From NCBI GenBank assembly GCA_001899585.1, contig MKWE01000057.1:108733-172732 (forward strand): DNA of 64,000 nt. The letters run 5' to 3'. Shown here piece by piece: positions 9,647 to 17,735 of this stretch (positions within the stretch are counted from its first letter, which is position 1; each line of letters starts with the position of its first letter). Position numbers and translations under genes: made by a program. The notes under the pieces were generated by a model. That model had not been told where the DNA came from. It saw nothing but the letters and a program-made list of their open reading frames with translations, and did not search any database. Source of the stretch: Rhodospirillales bacterium 70-18 (GTDB lineage: Bacteria > Pseudomonadota > Alphaproteobacteria > Acetobacterales > Acetobacteraceae).

Positions 9647-10567
9647 ATGACCCTGCTGGATGAGCGGGCGGCCGGCGTCTACATCATCGCGGTCACCCCA
9701 TTCACCGATACCGGGGCGATCGACCTCGCCAGCACCGACCGCATGGTGGAGTTCTACCTCGATCGTGGCGCCACCGGCCTGACCATCCTCGGCATGATGG
9801 GCGAGGCGCCGAAGCTGTCGGTGGCCGAGTCGGTCGCGTTCTCCAGGCACGTGGTCCGCCGGGTCGCCGGCCGGGTGCCGGTGGTGGCCGGCGCCTCCAG
9901 CCCCGGCTTCGCCGCCATGCGCGAACTGGCCCGCGCGGTGATGGACGACGGTGCCGCGGGCGTGATGGTGGCGCCGGTGCCGGGCGTGCGCACCGACGAC
10001 GCGGTGTTCGGCTACTTCGCCCAGGTGGCCGAGACCCTCGGCGGCATCCCCTGGGTGTTGCAGGATTTCCCGCAATCCACCGGGGTGCAGATCGCCCCCT
10101 CGGTGATCCGCCGCGTGGTGGAGGCCGACCCGTCCTGCGTGATGCTCAAGCACGAGGACTGGCCGGGCCTGGCCAAGATATCGGCCCTGCGCGACATGGC
10201 GGGCACGCGGCGCATCGCCATCCTGGTCGGCAATGGCGGCGTGTTCCTGCCCGAGGAACTGCGGCGCGGCGCCGACGGGGCGATGACCGGCTTTGCCTTC
10301 CCCGAGATGATGGCCGGCGTCTATGCCGCCCACCTGGCCGGCGACGAGGACCGCGCCTCGGACATCTTCGACGCCTACCTGCCGCTGGCCCGCTACGAGC
10401 AGCAGCCGGGGCCGGGGCTGGCGGTGCGCAAATACATCCTGCACAAGCGCGGCGCCATCGCCTCGGCGGCGCAGCGGCGGCCGGGTTCCACGCTCGGCGC
10501 GCGCGAGATCGAGGAGGTGGAGTTCCTGCTGGCGCGGCAGGCGCGGCGGGTGGCGGCGATCGGGTGA
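9647..10567 (+). CDS. DapA/NAL-family class I aldolase-like lyase with altered active site
   Basis: 306 residues, one TIM barrel of the dihydrodipicolinate synthase/N-acetylneuraminate lyase family. The Schiff-base lysine is Lys-168 in CVMLKHEDWPG. The GxxGE pyruvate-carboxylate loop reads GMMGE, not GTTGE, and the position of the proton-relay tyrosine (YNxP) holds Gln-139 in VLQDFP. These changes rule out an ordinary DapA and suggest a different 2-oxo acid reaction or a non-pyruvate substrate; that is inference. It is coupled to the CDGSH gene and ends at the AT-rich palindromic repeat. Compare the canonical family member at 40734. Confidence 0.8.
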   Translation: MTLLDERAAGVYIIAVTPFTDTGAIDLASTDRMVEFYLDRGATGLTILGMMGEAPKLSVAESVAFSRHVVRRVAGRVPVVAGASSPGFAAMRELARAVMDDGAAGVMVAPVPGVRTDDAVFGYFAQVAETLGGIPWVLQDFPQSTGVQIAPSVIRRVVEADPSCVMLKHEDWPGLAKISALRDMAGTRRIAILVGNGGVFLPEELRRGADGAMTGFAFPEMMAGVYAAHLAGDEDRASDIFDAYLPLARYEQQPGPGLAVRKYILHKRGAIASAAQRRPGSTLGAREIEEVEFLLARQARRVAAIG

Positions 10568-10574
10568 GGGAAGT

Positions 10575-10686
10575 CTTCTTTTTGTGAACAAAAAGAAGCA
10601 AAAAAACTTTATTCGTTCAGCGGCGGCAAGCACCCGCTCCCCTTAAACGAATAAAAGTTTTTGGTTCTTTTTTTCAAAAAAGAACC
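10575..10686. repeat. AT-rich nested palindromic element, copy 1
   Basis: A 112-base AT-rich island in very GC-rich DNA, between the convergent DapA-like gene (stop 10567) and metallohydrolase gene (stop 10714). Left hairpin 10575-10598 has 11-base arms (CTTCTTTTTGT) around GA; right hairpin 10663-10686 has 11-base arms (GGTTCTTTTTT) around TC. Between them the segments 10602-10617 and 10646-10662 are near-perfect inverted copies, so the whole element can also fold as one long stem. The same architecture recurs at 63888-63981, and half of it at 23038. Confidence 0.88.
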
Positions 10687-10713
10687 CCTTCCTTCCCTCA
10701 ACCGGGCACAGCC

Positions 10714-11841
10714 TCACCCGTGCCACCACTTCCCCCCCAGCACGATGCCGCGGCAGGCGATCTGCTGGTTGGCGGTCATGGTGTCGCCGATCGAGTCCAT
10801 GAAGGTAACCGGCCCGCGCTCAAGTTCCAGGATGGTGGCGTCGCCCAGCAGCCCGTCGCCCAGCGTGCCGCGGTCGTCCAGCCGCACCGCGCGCGCCGCG
10901 TTGATGGTGCTGGCCCGCACGATCTCCTTCAGCGGCACCCCCATGGCGAGGAATTTCGACATGGTCACCAGCATGTTGTACGCCGGTCCCTCGATCGAGG
11001 TGAGGTGCACGTCGCTGCTGATCACGTCCGGCAGGAAGCCGTTCTTCAGCATCGCCATCGCGGTGTCGAAGCCGAAGCTGCCGCGCCCGTGGCCGATATC
11101 GAAGATCACCCCCCGCTCGCGCGCCGCCAGCACGTCGGCATGCACGCTGCCGTCCGGCGCGGCGGACGCGTTGGGGAAGGGGCGGAAGCAATGGGTCAGG
11201 ATGTCGCCCCGCCGCAGCATCGCCATCACCTCGGAGCGCGGCGGCGGCGGATTGTCCAGGTGGCCCATCAGCGGCAGCCCGGCATACTCGGCCACCTCCA
11301 TCGCCATCTGCATCGGCAGGATGCCCAACCCCGCCGAGGTGCCGGCGCCGATGCGCACCTTGATGCCCACCACAAGGTCCGCCTGCTCCTTGGCCACCGC
11401 CAGCACGATGCGCGGGTTCAGCAGCCGCAGGTCGGTGCATTCGCCCACGTTGAGGTCCCAGTGGAAGGCGAAGATGCCGGCGAAGGAAATGTTCAGGAAC
11501 GGCAGGATGCGCACCTCGGCCGGCTCGATCACGTGCCTGCGGAAGCCGTGGATATTGCCCGGCCCGGCCGAGCCCGCGTCGATCAGCGTGGTGCAGCCGC
11601 TGGCCTTGGCATAGGCGTCGGGATCGACGCCCAGCGAGGTGCCGCCCCAATACACATGGGTGTGCAGGTCGATCAGCCCGGGCACCACGATCTTGCCGGA
11701 CACGTCGCGCGTCTCGGCGGCCTCGCCCAGGTCGAGCCCCATGGCCGCCACCCGGCCCTCGGCGAAGGCGACATCGACGGTGTCGTCGACGTTCTGCGCC
11801 GGATCGATCACCCGGCCGCCACGCAAAATGAGATCGTACAT
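10714..11841 (-). CDS. Amidohydrolase/deacetylase-family metallohydrolase (dihydroorotase-like)
   Basis: 375 residues, amidohydrolase superfamily barrel with flanking beta-sandwich. Metal ligands are in order: HTH at 60-62 (DLHTHVYWGG), a candidate carboxylated Lys-161 (GIKVRIG), His-194 (LMGHLDNPP), His-217 (THCFRPFPN) and Asp-277 (ISSDVHL). This layout matches the EF_0837/AHA_3915-type subgroup of uncertain substrate (N-acyl amino acid or amino-sugar derivatives have been proposed for relatives). GGAGGGGG lies a few bases before the ATG at 11841; the frame continues upstream only as antisense of the next gene. Divergent from the aminotransferase gene, sharing an 84-base promoter gap. Confidence 0.85.
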   Translation of the reverse strand: MYDLILRGGRVIDPAQNVDDTVDVAFAEGRVAAMGLDLGEAAETRDVSGKIVVPGLIDLHTHVYWGGTSLGVDPDAYAKASGCTTLIDAGSAGPGNIHGFRRHVIEPAEVRILPFLNISFAGIFAFHWDLNVGECTDLRLLNPRIVLAVAKEQADLVVGIKVRIGAGTSAGLGILPMQMAMEVAEYAGLPLMGHLDNPPPPRSEVMAMLRRGDILTHCFRPFPNASAAPDGSVHADVLAARERGVIFDIGHGRGSFGFDTAMAMLKNGFLPDVISSDVHLTSIEGPAYNMLVTMSKFLAMGVPLKEIVRASTINAARAVRLDDRGTLGDGLLGDATILELERGPVTFMDSIGDTMTANQQIACRGIVLGGKWWHG

Positions 11842-11925
11842 ACCCGCCCCCTCCACAAGATGGCCAGAGCGTCGCAGTATGTCGCCGCTTCCGCAAGAAT
11901 GCGCAGCACGCATGAGGAGATGGCG

Positions 11926-13323
11926 ATGTCGACCGCGGCTTCCCTGGACGACCCCAGGACCAATTCCCGTATTGTCGCCGCCTATCGCAGCCGCACCGCC
12001 GGCTCGGCGGCGCTGGCGGCGGAGGCGGCGTCGCTGTTCCCCAGCGGCATCACCCATGACGCGCGGCATGTCGATCCGTACGGCGTGTATATCCAGCGCG
12101 CGCTGGGGCCGCACAAATGGGACGTGGACGGCAACCGCTACATCGATTTCTTCGGCGGCCACGGCGCGCTGATCCTGGGCCATTGCCACCCGACCGTGAT
12201 GGCCGCGGTGGCCGAGGCGACCGCCGAGGGCAGCCAGTTCGGCGCCAGCCATCCGCGCGAGATCCTCTGGGCCAAGGCCATCCAGCGCCTGGTGCCCTCG
12301 GCCGAGCGCCTGCGCTTCACCTCCTCGGGCACCGAGGCGACGCTGATGGCGGTGCGGCTGGCCCGTGCCTTCACCGGGCGGGACACGCTGCTGCGCTTCA
12401 AGGGGCATTTCCACGGCTGGCACGACCACATGACCAGCGGCTATTCCAACCACTATGACGGCTCGCCCACGCCGGGCGTGCTGCCGGGGGTGGCGCAGAA
12501 ATCCATCCTGGTGACGCCGGGCGACCTGGCCGCGGTGGAGGCGGCGCTGGCCGGCAACCCGGATATCGCGGCGATCATCGTGGAGCCCACCGGCTCCAGC
12601 TTCGGCCAGGTGCCGCTGACGCCGGAGTTCCTGCACGGGCTGCGGCGGCTGACCACGCAATACGGCGCGCTGCTGATCTTCGACGAGGTGGTCACCGGAT
12701 TCCGCGTCTCGCCCGGCGGCGCGCAGGTGGCGTTCGGCATCACGCCGGACCTGTCCAGCTTCGCCAAGATCGTCGCCGGCGGCCTGCCCGGCGCCTGCGT
12801 GGTGGGGCGCAAGGACATCCTGGACCTGCTGGACTTCGCCGCCGCCGCCCGCGCCGGGCGCGAGAAGATCGGCCATCCCGGTACGTTCAACGCCAACCCG
12901 GTCTCGGCCGCCGCCGGCATCGCCTGCCTCACCATCCTGGCCGAGACCGACGCCTGCGCGAAGGCGGCCGCCACGGCGGCCACGCTGCGCGACGGGCTGA
13001 ACGAGGTGCTGGCCGAGGCCGGGCTGAAATGGGCGGTCTACGGCACCTCCTCGGGCTTCCACCTGTTCATGAACCCCGAGGGGCGGGACATCACGCCGCA
13101 CAAATTCGACCCGCTGGCCTGCACCATGGAGGAGCTGAAGTCCCAGCCGGCGCGGCTGAACAACCGCATGCGCCTGGCCGTGCTGGCCAACGGCGTGGAC
13201 CTGAACCCGCGCCTCGGCGGCTTCACCTCGGCGACCCACCAGGCGTCGGACGTGGCCGAGACGGTGGCGGTGTGGCGCGAGGCCATCCGCATGCTGCGCG
13301 CCGAGAACGAACTGCCGCTCTGA
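11926..13323 (+). CDS. Glutamate-1-semialdehyde-aminotransferase-like class III aminotransferase
   Basis: 465 residues, fold-type I class III. Lys-281 in SFAKIVAGGLPG binds PLP, DEVVTGFR (253-260) holds the cofactor aspartate and SSGTEATLMAVRLAR is the GSAM-like gate region. It is longer at the N terminus than HemL and sits in a catabolic cluster, so it is more likely an amine or amino-acid transaminase or aminomutase than the heme enzyme. The ATG at 11926 has GAGGAG six bases upstream; an in-frame ATG at 11920 directly touches that site. The amidase follows after a 4-base gap. Confidence 0.85.
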   Translation: MSTAASLDDPRTNSRIVAAYRSRTAGSAALAAEAASLFPSGITHDARHVDPYGVYIQRALGPHKWDVDGNRYIDFFGGHGALILGHCHPTVMAAVAEATAEGSQFGASHPREILWAKAIQRLVPSAERLRFTSSGTEATLMAVRLARAFTGRDTLLRFKGHFHGWHDHMTSGYSNHYDGSPTPGVLPGVAQKSILVTPGDLAAVEAALAGNPDIAAIIVEPTGSSFGQVPLTPEFLHGLRRLTTQYGALLIFDEVVTGFRVSPGGAQVAFGITPDLSSFAKIVAGGLPGACVVGRKDILDLLDFAAAARAGREKIGHPGTFNANPVSAAAGIACLTILAETDACAKAAATAATLRDGLNEVLAEAGLKWAVYGTSSGFHLFMNPEGRDITPHKFDPLACTMEELKSQPARLNNRMRLAVLANGVDLNPRLGGFTSATHQASDVAETVAVWREAIRMLRAENELPL

Positions 13324-13327
13324 GGGA

Positions 13328-14749
13328 ATGACGGTGACCGAAGAAGATCTAGGCTTCCTGCCCGCCACCGAACTCGCGCCGATGATCCGGCAGAAGAAGA
13401 TCTCCCCGGTGGAGGTGATGACGGCGCTGCTGTCGCGCATCGGCAAACTGGAGCCGAAGATCAACGCGATGGCGGCACTCGACCCCGAGCTGGCGATGGA
13501 AGGCGCCCGCGCGGCCGAGCGCGCGGTGATGGGCGGCGGCGAGCTGGGCCGGCTGCACGGCCTGCCGGTGACCATCAAGGACCTGGTGTGGACCAAGGAT
13601 TTCAACACTGAAGCCGGCAGCCACATGCAGAAGGGCTTCCGCGCGCCGATGGACGCGCCGATCGTGTCCCGGCTGAAGCAGGCCGGCGCGGTGGTGGTGG
13701 GCAAGACCACCACCTCGGAATTCGGCTGGACCGGGGTATCGCGCAGCCCGCTGACCGGGATTACCTCCAACCCCTGGAAACAGGGCTACAACGCCGGCGC
13801 CTCCTCGGCCGGCGCGGGGGCGGCGGCGGCGGCGGGGTATGGCGCGCTGCACCAGGGCAGCGACGGCGCGGGCTCGGTGCGCATGCCTTCGCATTTCTGC
13901 GGCATTTTCGGACTGAAGCCGAGTTTCGGGCGGGTGCCGTATCATCCGGTGCCGGTGGGGGACTTCACCTCCCATATCGGCCCGATGACCCGCACGGTGG
14001 CCGACTCGGCGTTGATGCTGGAGGTGATGGGCGGGCCGCATCCGCTTGATCATACGACATTGGAGGCATGGCCCGCCGATTACACCGGCCGGCTGAACGC
14101 GGGCATCAAGGGCGCCCGGGTGGGGTTCAGCGCCGATCTGGGCCATGCGCGGGTGGACCCCGAAGTGGCCGGACTGGTGCGCGCCGCGGCCGAACGTTTC
14201 GCCGCCGGCGCGGGGTTGGCGATGCAGGAGTTCACCCCGGCCTGGGGCCGGCTGGGGCCCGAGCTGGGGCGCGGCTTCTGGTCGGCGCACATGGCCCGCA
14301 TGGCGCCGAAGCTGGCGAAGTGGGAGGCGCAGATGGACCCCGGGCTGGTGGCCTGCATCCGCGCCGGGTCGGAAATGTCGGTCACCGACTACCTGGCGCT
14401 GAAGGAGCGCAAGCACGCCTACATCACAGCCATTCACGCCTCCTTCACGGACCTGGATTTCGTAATCACGCCGACCGTGTCGGTTGCGGCCTTCCCGGCG
14501 GAGCGGCTGAGCCCGGAACACTGGCCTCAGCACCCGTGGGACTGGCTGCAATGGGCGGAGTTCTCCTATCCGTTCAACATGTCCTGGAATCCGGCGGCGA
14601 CGGTGCCGTGCGGCTTCACCAGCGCCGGGCTGCCGGTGGGGATGCAGATCGTCGGGCGGCGGTTCGACGATCTGGGCGTGTTGCAGGCGGCCGCCGCGTT
14701 CGAGCAGGTGCAGCCCTGGGCGGACAAGCGGCCGGCGATGGACTGGTAG
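13328..14749 (+). CDS. Amidase (amidase-signature family)
   Basis: 473 residues with a complete Ser-cisSer-Lys triad: Lys-84 in GLPVTIKDL, the cis serine at about 160 in NAGASSAGAGA, and the nucleophile Ser-183 in GSDGAGSVRMPS. The signature continues into GIFGLKPSFGRVPYHP. No signal peptide, so cytoplasmic. It could hydrolyse a carboxamide made or released by its neighbours; GatA is unlikely because no gatB or gatC is nearby. Ribosome site GAGGGA overlaps the upstream stop. It begins four bases after the aminotransferase and ends one base before the TrmO gene. Confidence 0.88.
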   Translation: MTVTEEDLGFLPATELAPMIRQKKISPVEVMTALLSRIGKLEPKINAMAALDPELAMEGARAAERAVMGGGELGRLHGLPVTIKDLVWTKDFNTEAGSHMQKGFRAPMDAPIVSRLKQAGAVVVGKTTTSEFGWTGVSRSPLTGITSNPWKQGYNAGASSAGAGAAAAAGYGALHQGSDGAGSVRMPSHFCGIFGLKPSFGRVPYHPVPVGDFTSHIGPMTRTVADSALMLEVMGGPHPLDHTTLEAWPADYTGRLNAGIKGARVGFSADLGHARVDPEVAGLVRAAAERFAAGAGLAMQEFTPAWGRLGPELGRGFWSAHMARMAPKLAKWEAQMDPGLVACIRAGSEMSVTDYLALKERKHAYITAIHASFTDLDFVITPTVSVAAFPAERLSPEHWPQHPWDWLQWAEFSYPFNMSWNPAATVPCGFTSAGLPVGMQIVGRRFDDLGVLQAAAAFEQVQPWADKRPAMDW

Positions 14750-14750
14750 C

Positions 14751-15206
14751 ATGTTCACCGTCCGGCCGATCGGGGTGCTGCACACGCCCTGGCACAGCAC
14801 CTCGGAATGCCCGCGCAACGGCCGACGGGCCGATCCGCCGCCGCTGTGCCATGCCGAGCTGCTGGCGGAATTCCGCGACGGGCTGCATTCCATCGAGGGG
14901 TATAGCCACCTGATCCTGCTGTATTGGCTGGACCGGGCGGGCGAGCCGGAAATGGTGTTCAAGCCGCCGTTCGACGACCAGCCGCGCGGCGTGTTCGCCA
15001 CCCGCACGCCGCGCCGGCCGAACCCGATCGGGCTGTCGGTGGTGAAGTTCGAGGGGATCGACGCGCAGGGGCGACTGATGGTCCGCTACCTGGATTGCGT
15101 GGACGGCACGCCGCTGATCGACATCAAGCCCTATCTGCGCACCACCGATTGCGAGCCGGAGGCCAGCATGGGTTTCCAGGCCAACCGCGCGCCGCGACCC
15201 GGCTGA
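14751..15206 (+). CDS. trmO: TrmO-like tRNA (t6A37) N6-methyltransferase, UPF0066 family
   Basis: 151 residues, a single TsaA/UPF0066 beta-barrel domain that in characterised members methylates t6A37 of tRNA-Thr using SAM. Visible family blocks: RPIGVLHTPW at the N terminus, the central YSHLILLYWLDR, RGVFATRTPRRPNPIGLSVV (the strongest signature) and DGTPLIDIKPYL near the C terminus. The C-terminal extension of the enterobacterial protein is absent, as in many short bacterial homologues. It starts one base after the amidase stop. Its place inside a catabolic operon is odd for a tRNA enzyme; a related SAM-dependent reaction is possible. Confidence 0.82.
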   Translation: MFTVRPIGVLHTPWHSTSECPRNGRRADPPPLCHAELLAEFRDGLHSIEGYSHLILLYWLDRAGEPEMVFKPPFDDQPRGVFATRTPRRPNPIGLSVVKFEGIDAQGRLMVRYLDCVDGTPLIDIKPYLRTTDCEPEASMGFQANRAPRPG

Positions 15207-15218
15207 CAGGACCCCGCC

Positions 15219-16853
15219 ATGCCCCGCCCCGAACGCCGCCTGCCCACCCCGCGCGCCATGATCGTCGCCCCGCAGCCGGAGGCGGTGGAGGCGGGGACTG
15301 AGATGTTGCGCACCGGCGGCAACGCGGTGGATGCCGTGCTGGCCTGCGCGTTCACCCAGGGCGTGGTGGACCCGATGATGTGCGGCGTGGGCGGGCTGGG
15401 TACCATGCAGGTGTTCGACCCGAAAACCGGCGCCAACCTGGTGATCGACGGGCTTTCCACCTGCCCGGCGGGCTGCACGCCGGAGATGTGGGCGGGCATT
15501 TTCGAGCGCGAGTGCAGCGACGGGTTCGGCTATGTGGTGAAGGGCGGGGTGAACGAGCTGGGCCATGCCGCGGTGACCACGCCGGGCATATTGCGGGTGT
15601 TCGGCGCCGCCCATGCGGCGTTCGGGCGGGCCAGGTGGGCGGATCTGTTCGTGCCGGCGATCGCGGTGGCCGAGGAGGGCTGGGCGGTGCGGCCGCATGT
15701 GGCGGGCGTGTTCGCCATGAACGAGGCTGGTTACGGGCGGTTGCCCTATGCCGCCAAGCTGGCGCTGACCGAGGAGGGGCGCGGGCTGTACATGCGCCCC
15801 GACGGTACGCCCAAGCGGCTGGGCGACATGGTGCGCAACCCGAACCTGGCCGGCACGCTGCGACTGCTGGCGGGCGAGGGGGTGGAGAGCTTCTACACCG
15901 GGGCGTTGGCGCAGCGGATCGTGGCGGATATGCGGGCGCATGGCGGGTTGCTGTCGGCGGCCGACCTTGCGGGGTTCGCCGCGACGCGGTGCGCGCCGCT
16001 GAGCATCCTGTATCGCGGCCGGCGGATCGCCGCGCCGCCGCCGCCGGCCGGGGGCGTGGTGGTGGCCGAGATGCTGCGCATCCTGGAGCGGTTCGACCTG
16101 GTGGCGCTGGGGCACAACACGCCCGAATATATCCGCGTGGTTGCCGAGGCGATGAAGATCGCAGGGCGGGACAAAGACGAGCATATCGGCGACCCGGCCT
16201 TCGTGCCGCCGCCGCTCGACCGGCTGCTGTCGGACGCCTATGCCGATGCCTGTGCCGCGCGCATCCGGGCGGGCGAGAAGGCGAGGCTGACCCGCGCGGC
16301 GGGGGATGCGCGGCACACCACCACGATCTCGGCGGTGGATGCCGACGGGATGGTGGTCTCCGTCACCCATACGCTGGGCACGCCGTCGGGGGTGATTCCA
16401 CCCGGCACCGGCTTCATGCTGAACGGGGCGATGAACTGGTACGACCCGCGGCCGGGCCGCGCCGGCTCGATCGCGGCGGGCAAGCGGCGCTTCTCGACGC
16501 TGTCGCCGACCATCGTGTTCGAGGGCGATACCCCGGTGCTGACGCTTGGGGCGCCGGGCGGCGCGTGGATCGGCGTGGCCATCCTGCAGGTGCTGCTGAA
16601 TGTGCTGGAATTCGGCATGGGCATGCAGGAGGCGGTGATGGCGCCGCGCTTCTCGGCCACCACGGATGCCATCGACATCTCCAACCGCATTCCGCGCGGC
16701 GTGCAGAAAGCCGTGGAAGCAATGGGATACCAGGTGAACCGCCAGCCGATCAGCTACGCCTTCGCCGGCGTGCACGGCATCAGCCTGTGGGATGGCGTGT
16801 TGCAGGGCGGGGCCGATCCGCAGCGCGACGGCTATGTGGGCAGCGTGGCCTGA
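15219..16853 (+). CDS. Gamma-glutamyltransferase-family protein (Ntn hydrolase), copy 1
   Basis: 544 residues. The family processes itself before a conserved threonine, here Thr-367 in DARHTTTISAVD, which then becomes the N-terminal nucleophile of the small subunit. Other blocks are GGNAVDAVLAC at the N terminus, the GVGGLG loop, and MSPT-like LSPTIVF and LGAPGGAW in the small subunit. There is no signal peptide, unlike the periplasmic GGT of enterobacteria, so it is probably cytoplasmic. It may cleave gamma-glutamyl amides or a related amide in the cluster. A second family member lies at 38174. Confidence 0.85.
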   Translation: MPRPERRLPTPRAMIVAPQPEAVEAGTEMLRTGGNAVDAVLACAFTQGVVDPMMCGVGGLGTMQVFDPKTGANLVIDGLSTCPAGCTPEMWAGIFERECSDGFGYVVKGGVNELGHAAVTTPGILRVFGAAHAAFGRARWADLFVPAIAVAEEGWAVRPHVAGVFAMNEAGYGRLPYAAKLALTEEGRGLYMRPDGTPKRLGDMVRNPNLAGTLRLLAGEGVESFYTGALAQRIVADMRAHGGLLSAADLAGFAATRCAPLSILYRGRRIAAPPPPAGGVVVAEMLRILERFDLVALGHNTPEYIRVVAEAMKIAGRDKDEHIGDPAFVPPPLDRLLSDAYADACAARIRAGEKARLTRAAGDARHTTTISAVDADGMVVSVTHTLGTPSGVIPPGTGFMLNGAMNWYDPRPGRAGSIAAGKRRFSTLSPTIVFEGDTPVLTLGAPGGAWIGVAILQVLLNVLEFGMGMQEAVMAPRFSATTDAIDISNRIPRGVQKAVEAMGYQVNRQPISYAFAGVHGISLWDGVLQGGADPQRDGYVGSVA

Positions 16854-16863
16854 GGGGGACGGG

Positions 16864-17619
16864 ATGGCCGAGGTGATCGAACTGCCGGAGCGCGGGTTCC
16901 GCTTCGTGAAGGGCGTGTTCCAGTATTCCGCCGGGGTGGCGGCGCTGCCGGGCTGGCGGCTGGAGCGGGCGCGGTTCGCCCGCACGGTGCCGCTGGCCGA
17001 GGGGTTCGCGCGGATCGCCGCGCATCTGGACGCCGCCGGGCTGCCGCGCACCGCGTTTGCCGCCTGCGAGCTGCGCTCGCCGGCGCCGTTCACCGAGGCG
17101 GGGTTCGTGGCGTTCAACCGCGCCTATTACGGCGTGCTGGAACAGTGGGGCGTGCCGGCGGACGGGCTGAACCAGGTGGCGCGGGCCAATGTGTGCCCGG
17201 AGATCGACCCGCCGGACGCGCCGGGGTTCCATGCCTTCAGCTACGCGGTGCCGGCGCCGGATGCGGCACCCTCGTTCGTGGTGGCCGGCAGCGGCGAGGC
17301 GCAGGAGGGCAGGGGCAACTACCGCGACTTCACCACCGCGCTGGGCGATGTCAGCCCGGCCGGCATCCGCGCCAAGGCGCGCTGGGTGCTGGGGGAGATG
17401 GAGCGGCGGATGGGTGCCCTGGGCTTCGGCTGGGCGGATGCCACCGGGGTGCAGGTGTATACCGTGCACGACATCGCGCCGTTCTTCGCCGAGGAACTGG
17501 TGCGGCGAGGCGCGGCTCGGCATGGGGCGACCTGGCAGTATTGCCGGCCGCCGGTGGTGGACCTGGAGTTCGAGATGGATTGCCGGGGGGTGCACCGGGA
17601 GAGCGTGCTGGCCGGGTAG
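16864..17619 (+). CDS. CnbZ-like protein (2-amino-5-chloromuconate deaminase family)
   Basis: 251 residues. I recognise the N-terminal pattern VIELPERGFRFVKGVFQYS followed by CELRSPAPFTEAGFVAFNR and NVCPEIDPPDAPGFHAFSY as the family that annotation pipelines name after CnbZ, the 2-amino-5-chloromuconate deaminase. The overall fold is close to RidA-type proteins in length and layout but I cannot confirm it. No chlorinated-aromatic pathway is visible here, so a different enamine or amide substrate is likely. The ATG at 16864 is preceded by GAGGGGGACGGG; last gene of the run that begins at 11926. Confidence 0.6.
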   Translation: MAEVIELPERGFRFVKGVFQYSAGVAALPGWRLERARFARTVPLAEGFARIAAHLDAAGLPRTAFAACELRSPAPFTEAGFVAFNRAYYGVLEQWGVPADGLNQVARANVCPEIDPPDAPGFHAFSYAVPAPDAAPSFVVAGSGEAQEGRGNYRDFTTALGDVSPAGIRAKARWVLGEMERRMGALGFGWADATGVQVYTVHDIAPFFAEELVRRGAARHGATWQYCRPPVVDLEFEMDCRGVHRESVLAG

Positions 17620-17624
17620 ACAGG

Positions 17625-17725
17625 ACGCTTCACATGGAGGCGGGGAGGCGGGGAGAAGAAAGGCGCCGTGTCGCCCTTGCTTCTCCCCGCCTCCCCGCCT
17701 CTCCGCCTCCATGTGGATCTGCTTC
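17625..17725. repeat. GC-rich palindromic element, copy 2, at convergent junction
   Basis: Between the convergent CnbZ-like gene (stop 17619) and deacetylase gene (stop 17736). The left arm 17631-17658 pairs with 17680-17715; the right arm carries one extra 8-base unit built on GGCGGAGA. The left arm matches 7610-7637 at 27 of 28 bases, and the outer flank of the right arm, read on the minus strand, matches the start of the 7.6-kb copy (GCAGATCCACATG versus GCAGATTCACATG). The central loop sequences of the two copies are unrelated. Confidence 0.82.
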
Positions 17726-17735
17726 CTCCCCCACG

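Noticed and set aside
11926..13323. Calling the GSAM-like gene hemL
   Set aside because: Longer N terminus and catabolic context; heme-pathway genes are not nearby.
10714..13770. A 1018-residue open frame on the minus strand
   Set aside because: Only its C-terminal 375 residues (from 11841) are the metallohydrolase; the rest is antisense to the GSAM-like aminotransferase and has no family motifs.
14616..17117. An 833-residue minus-strand open frame
   Set aside because: Antisense to the TrmO and gamma-glutamyltransferase genes, which have clear family motifs; the translation has none.
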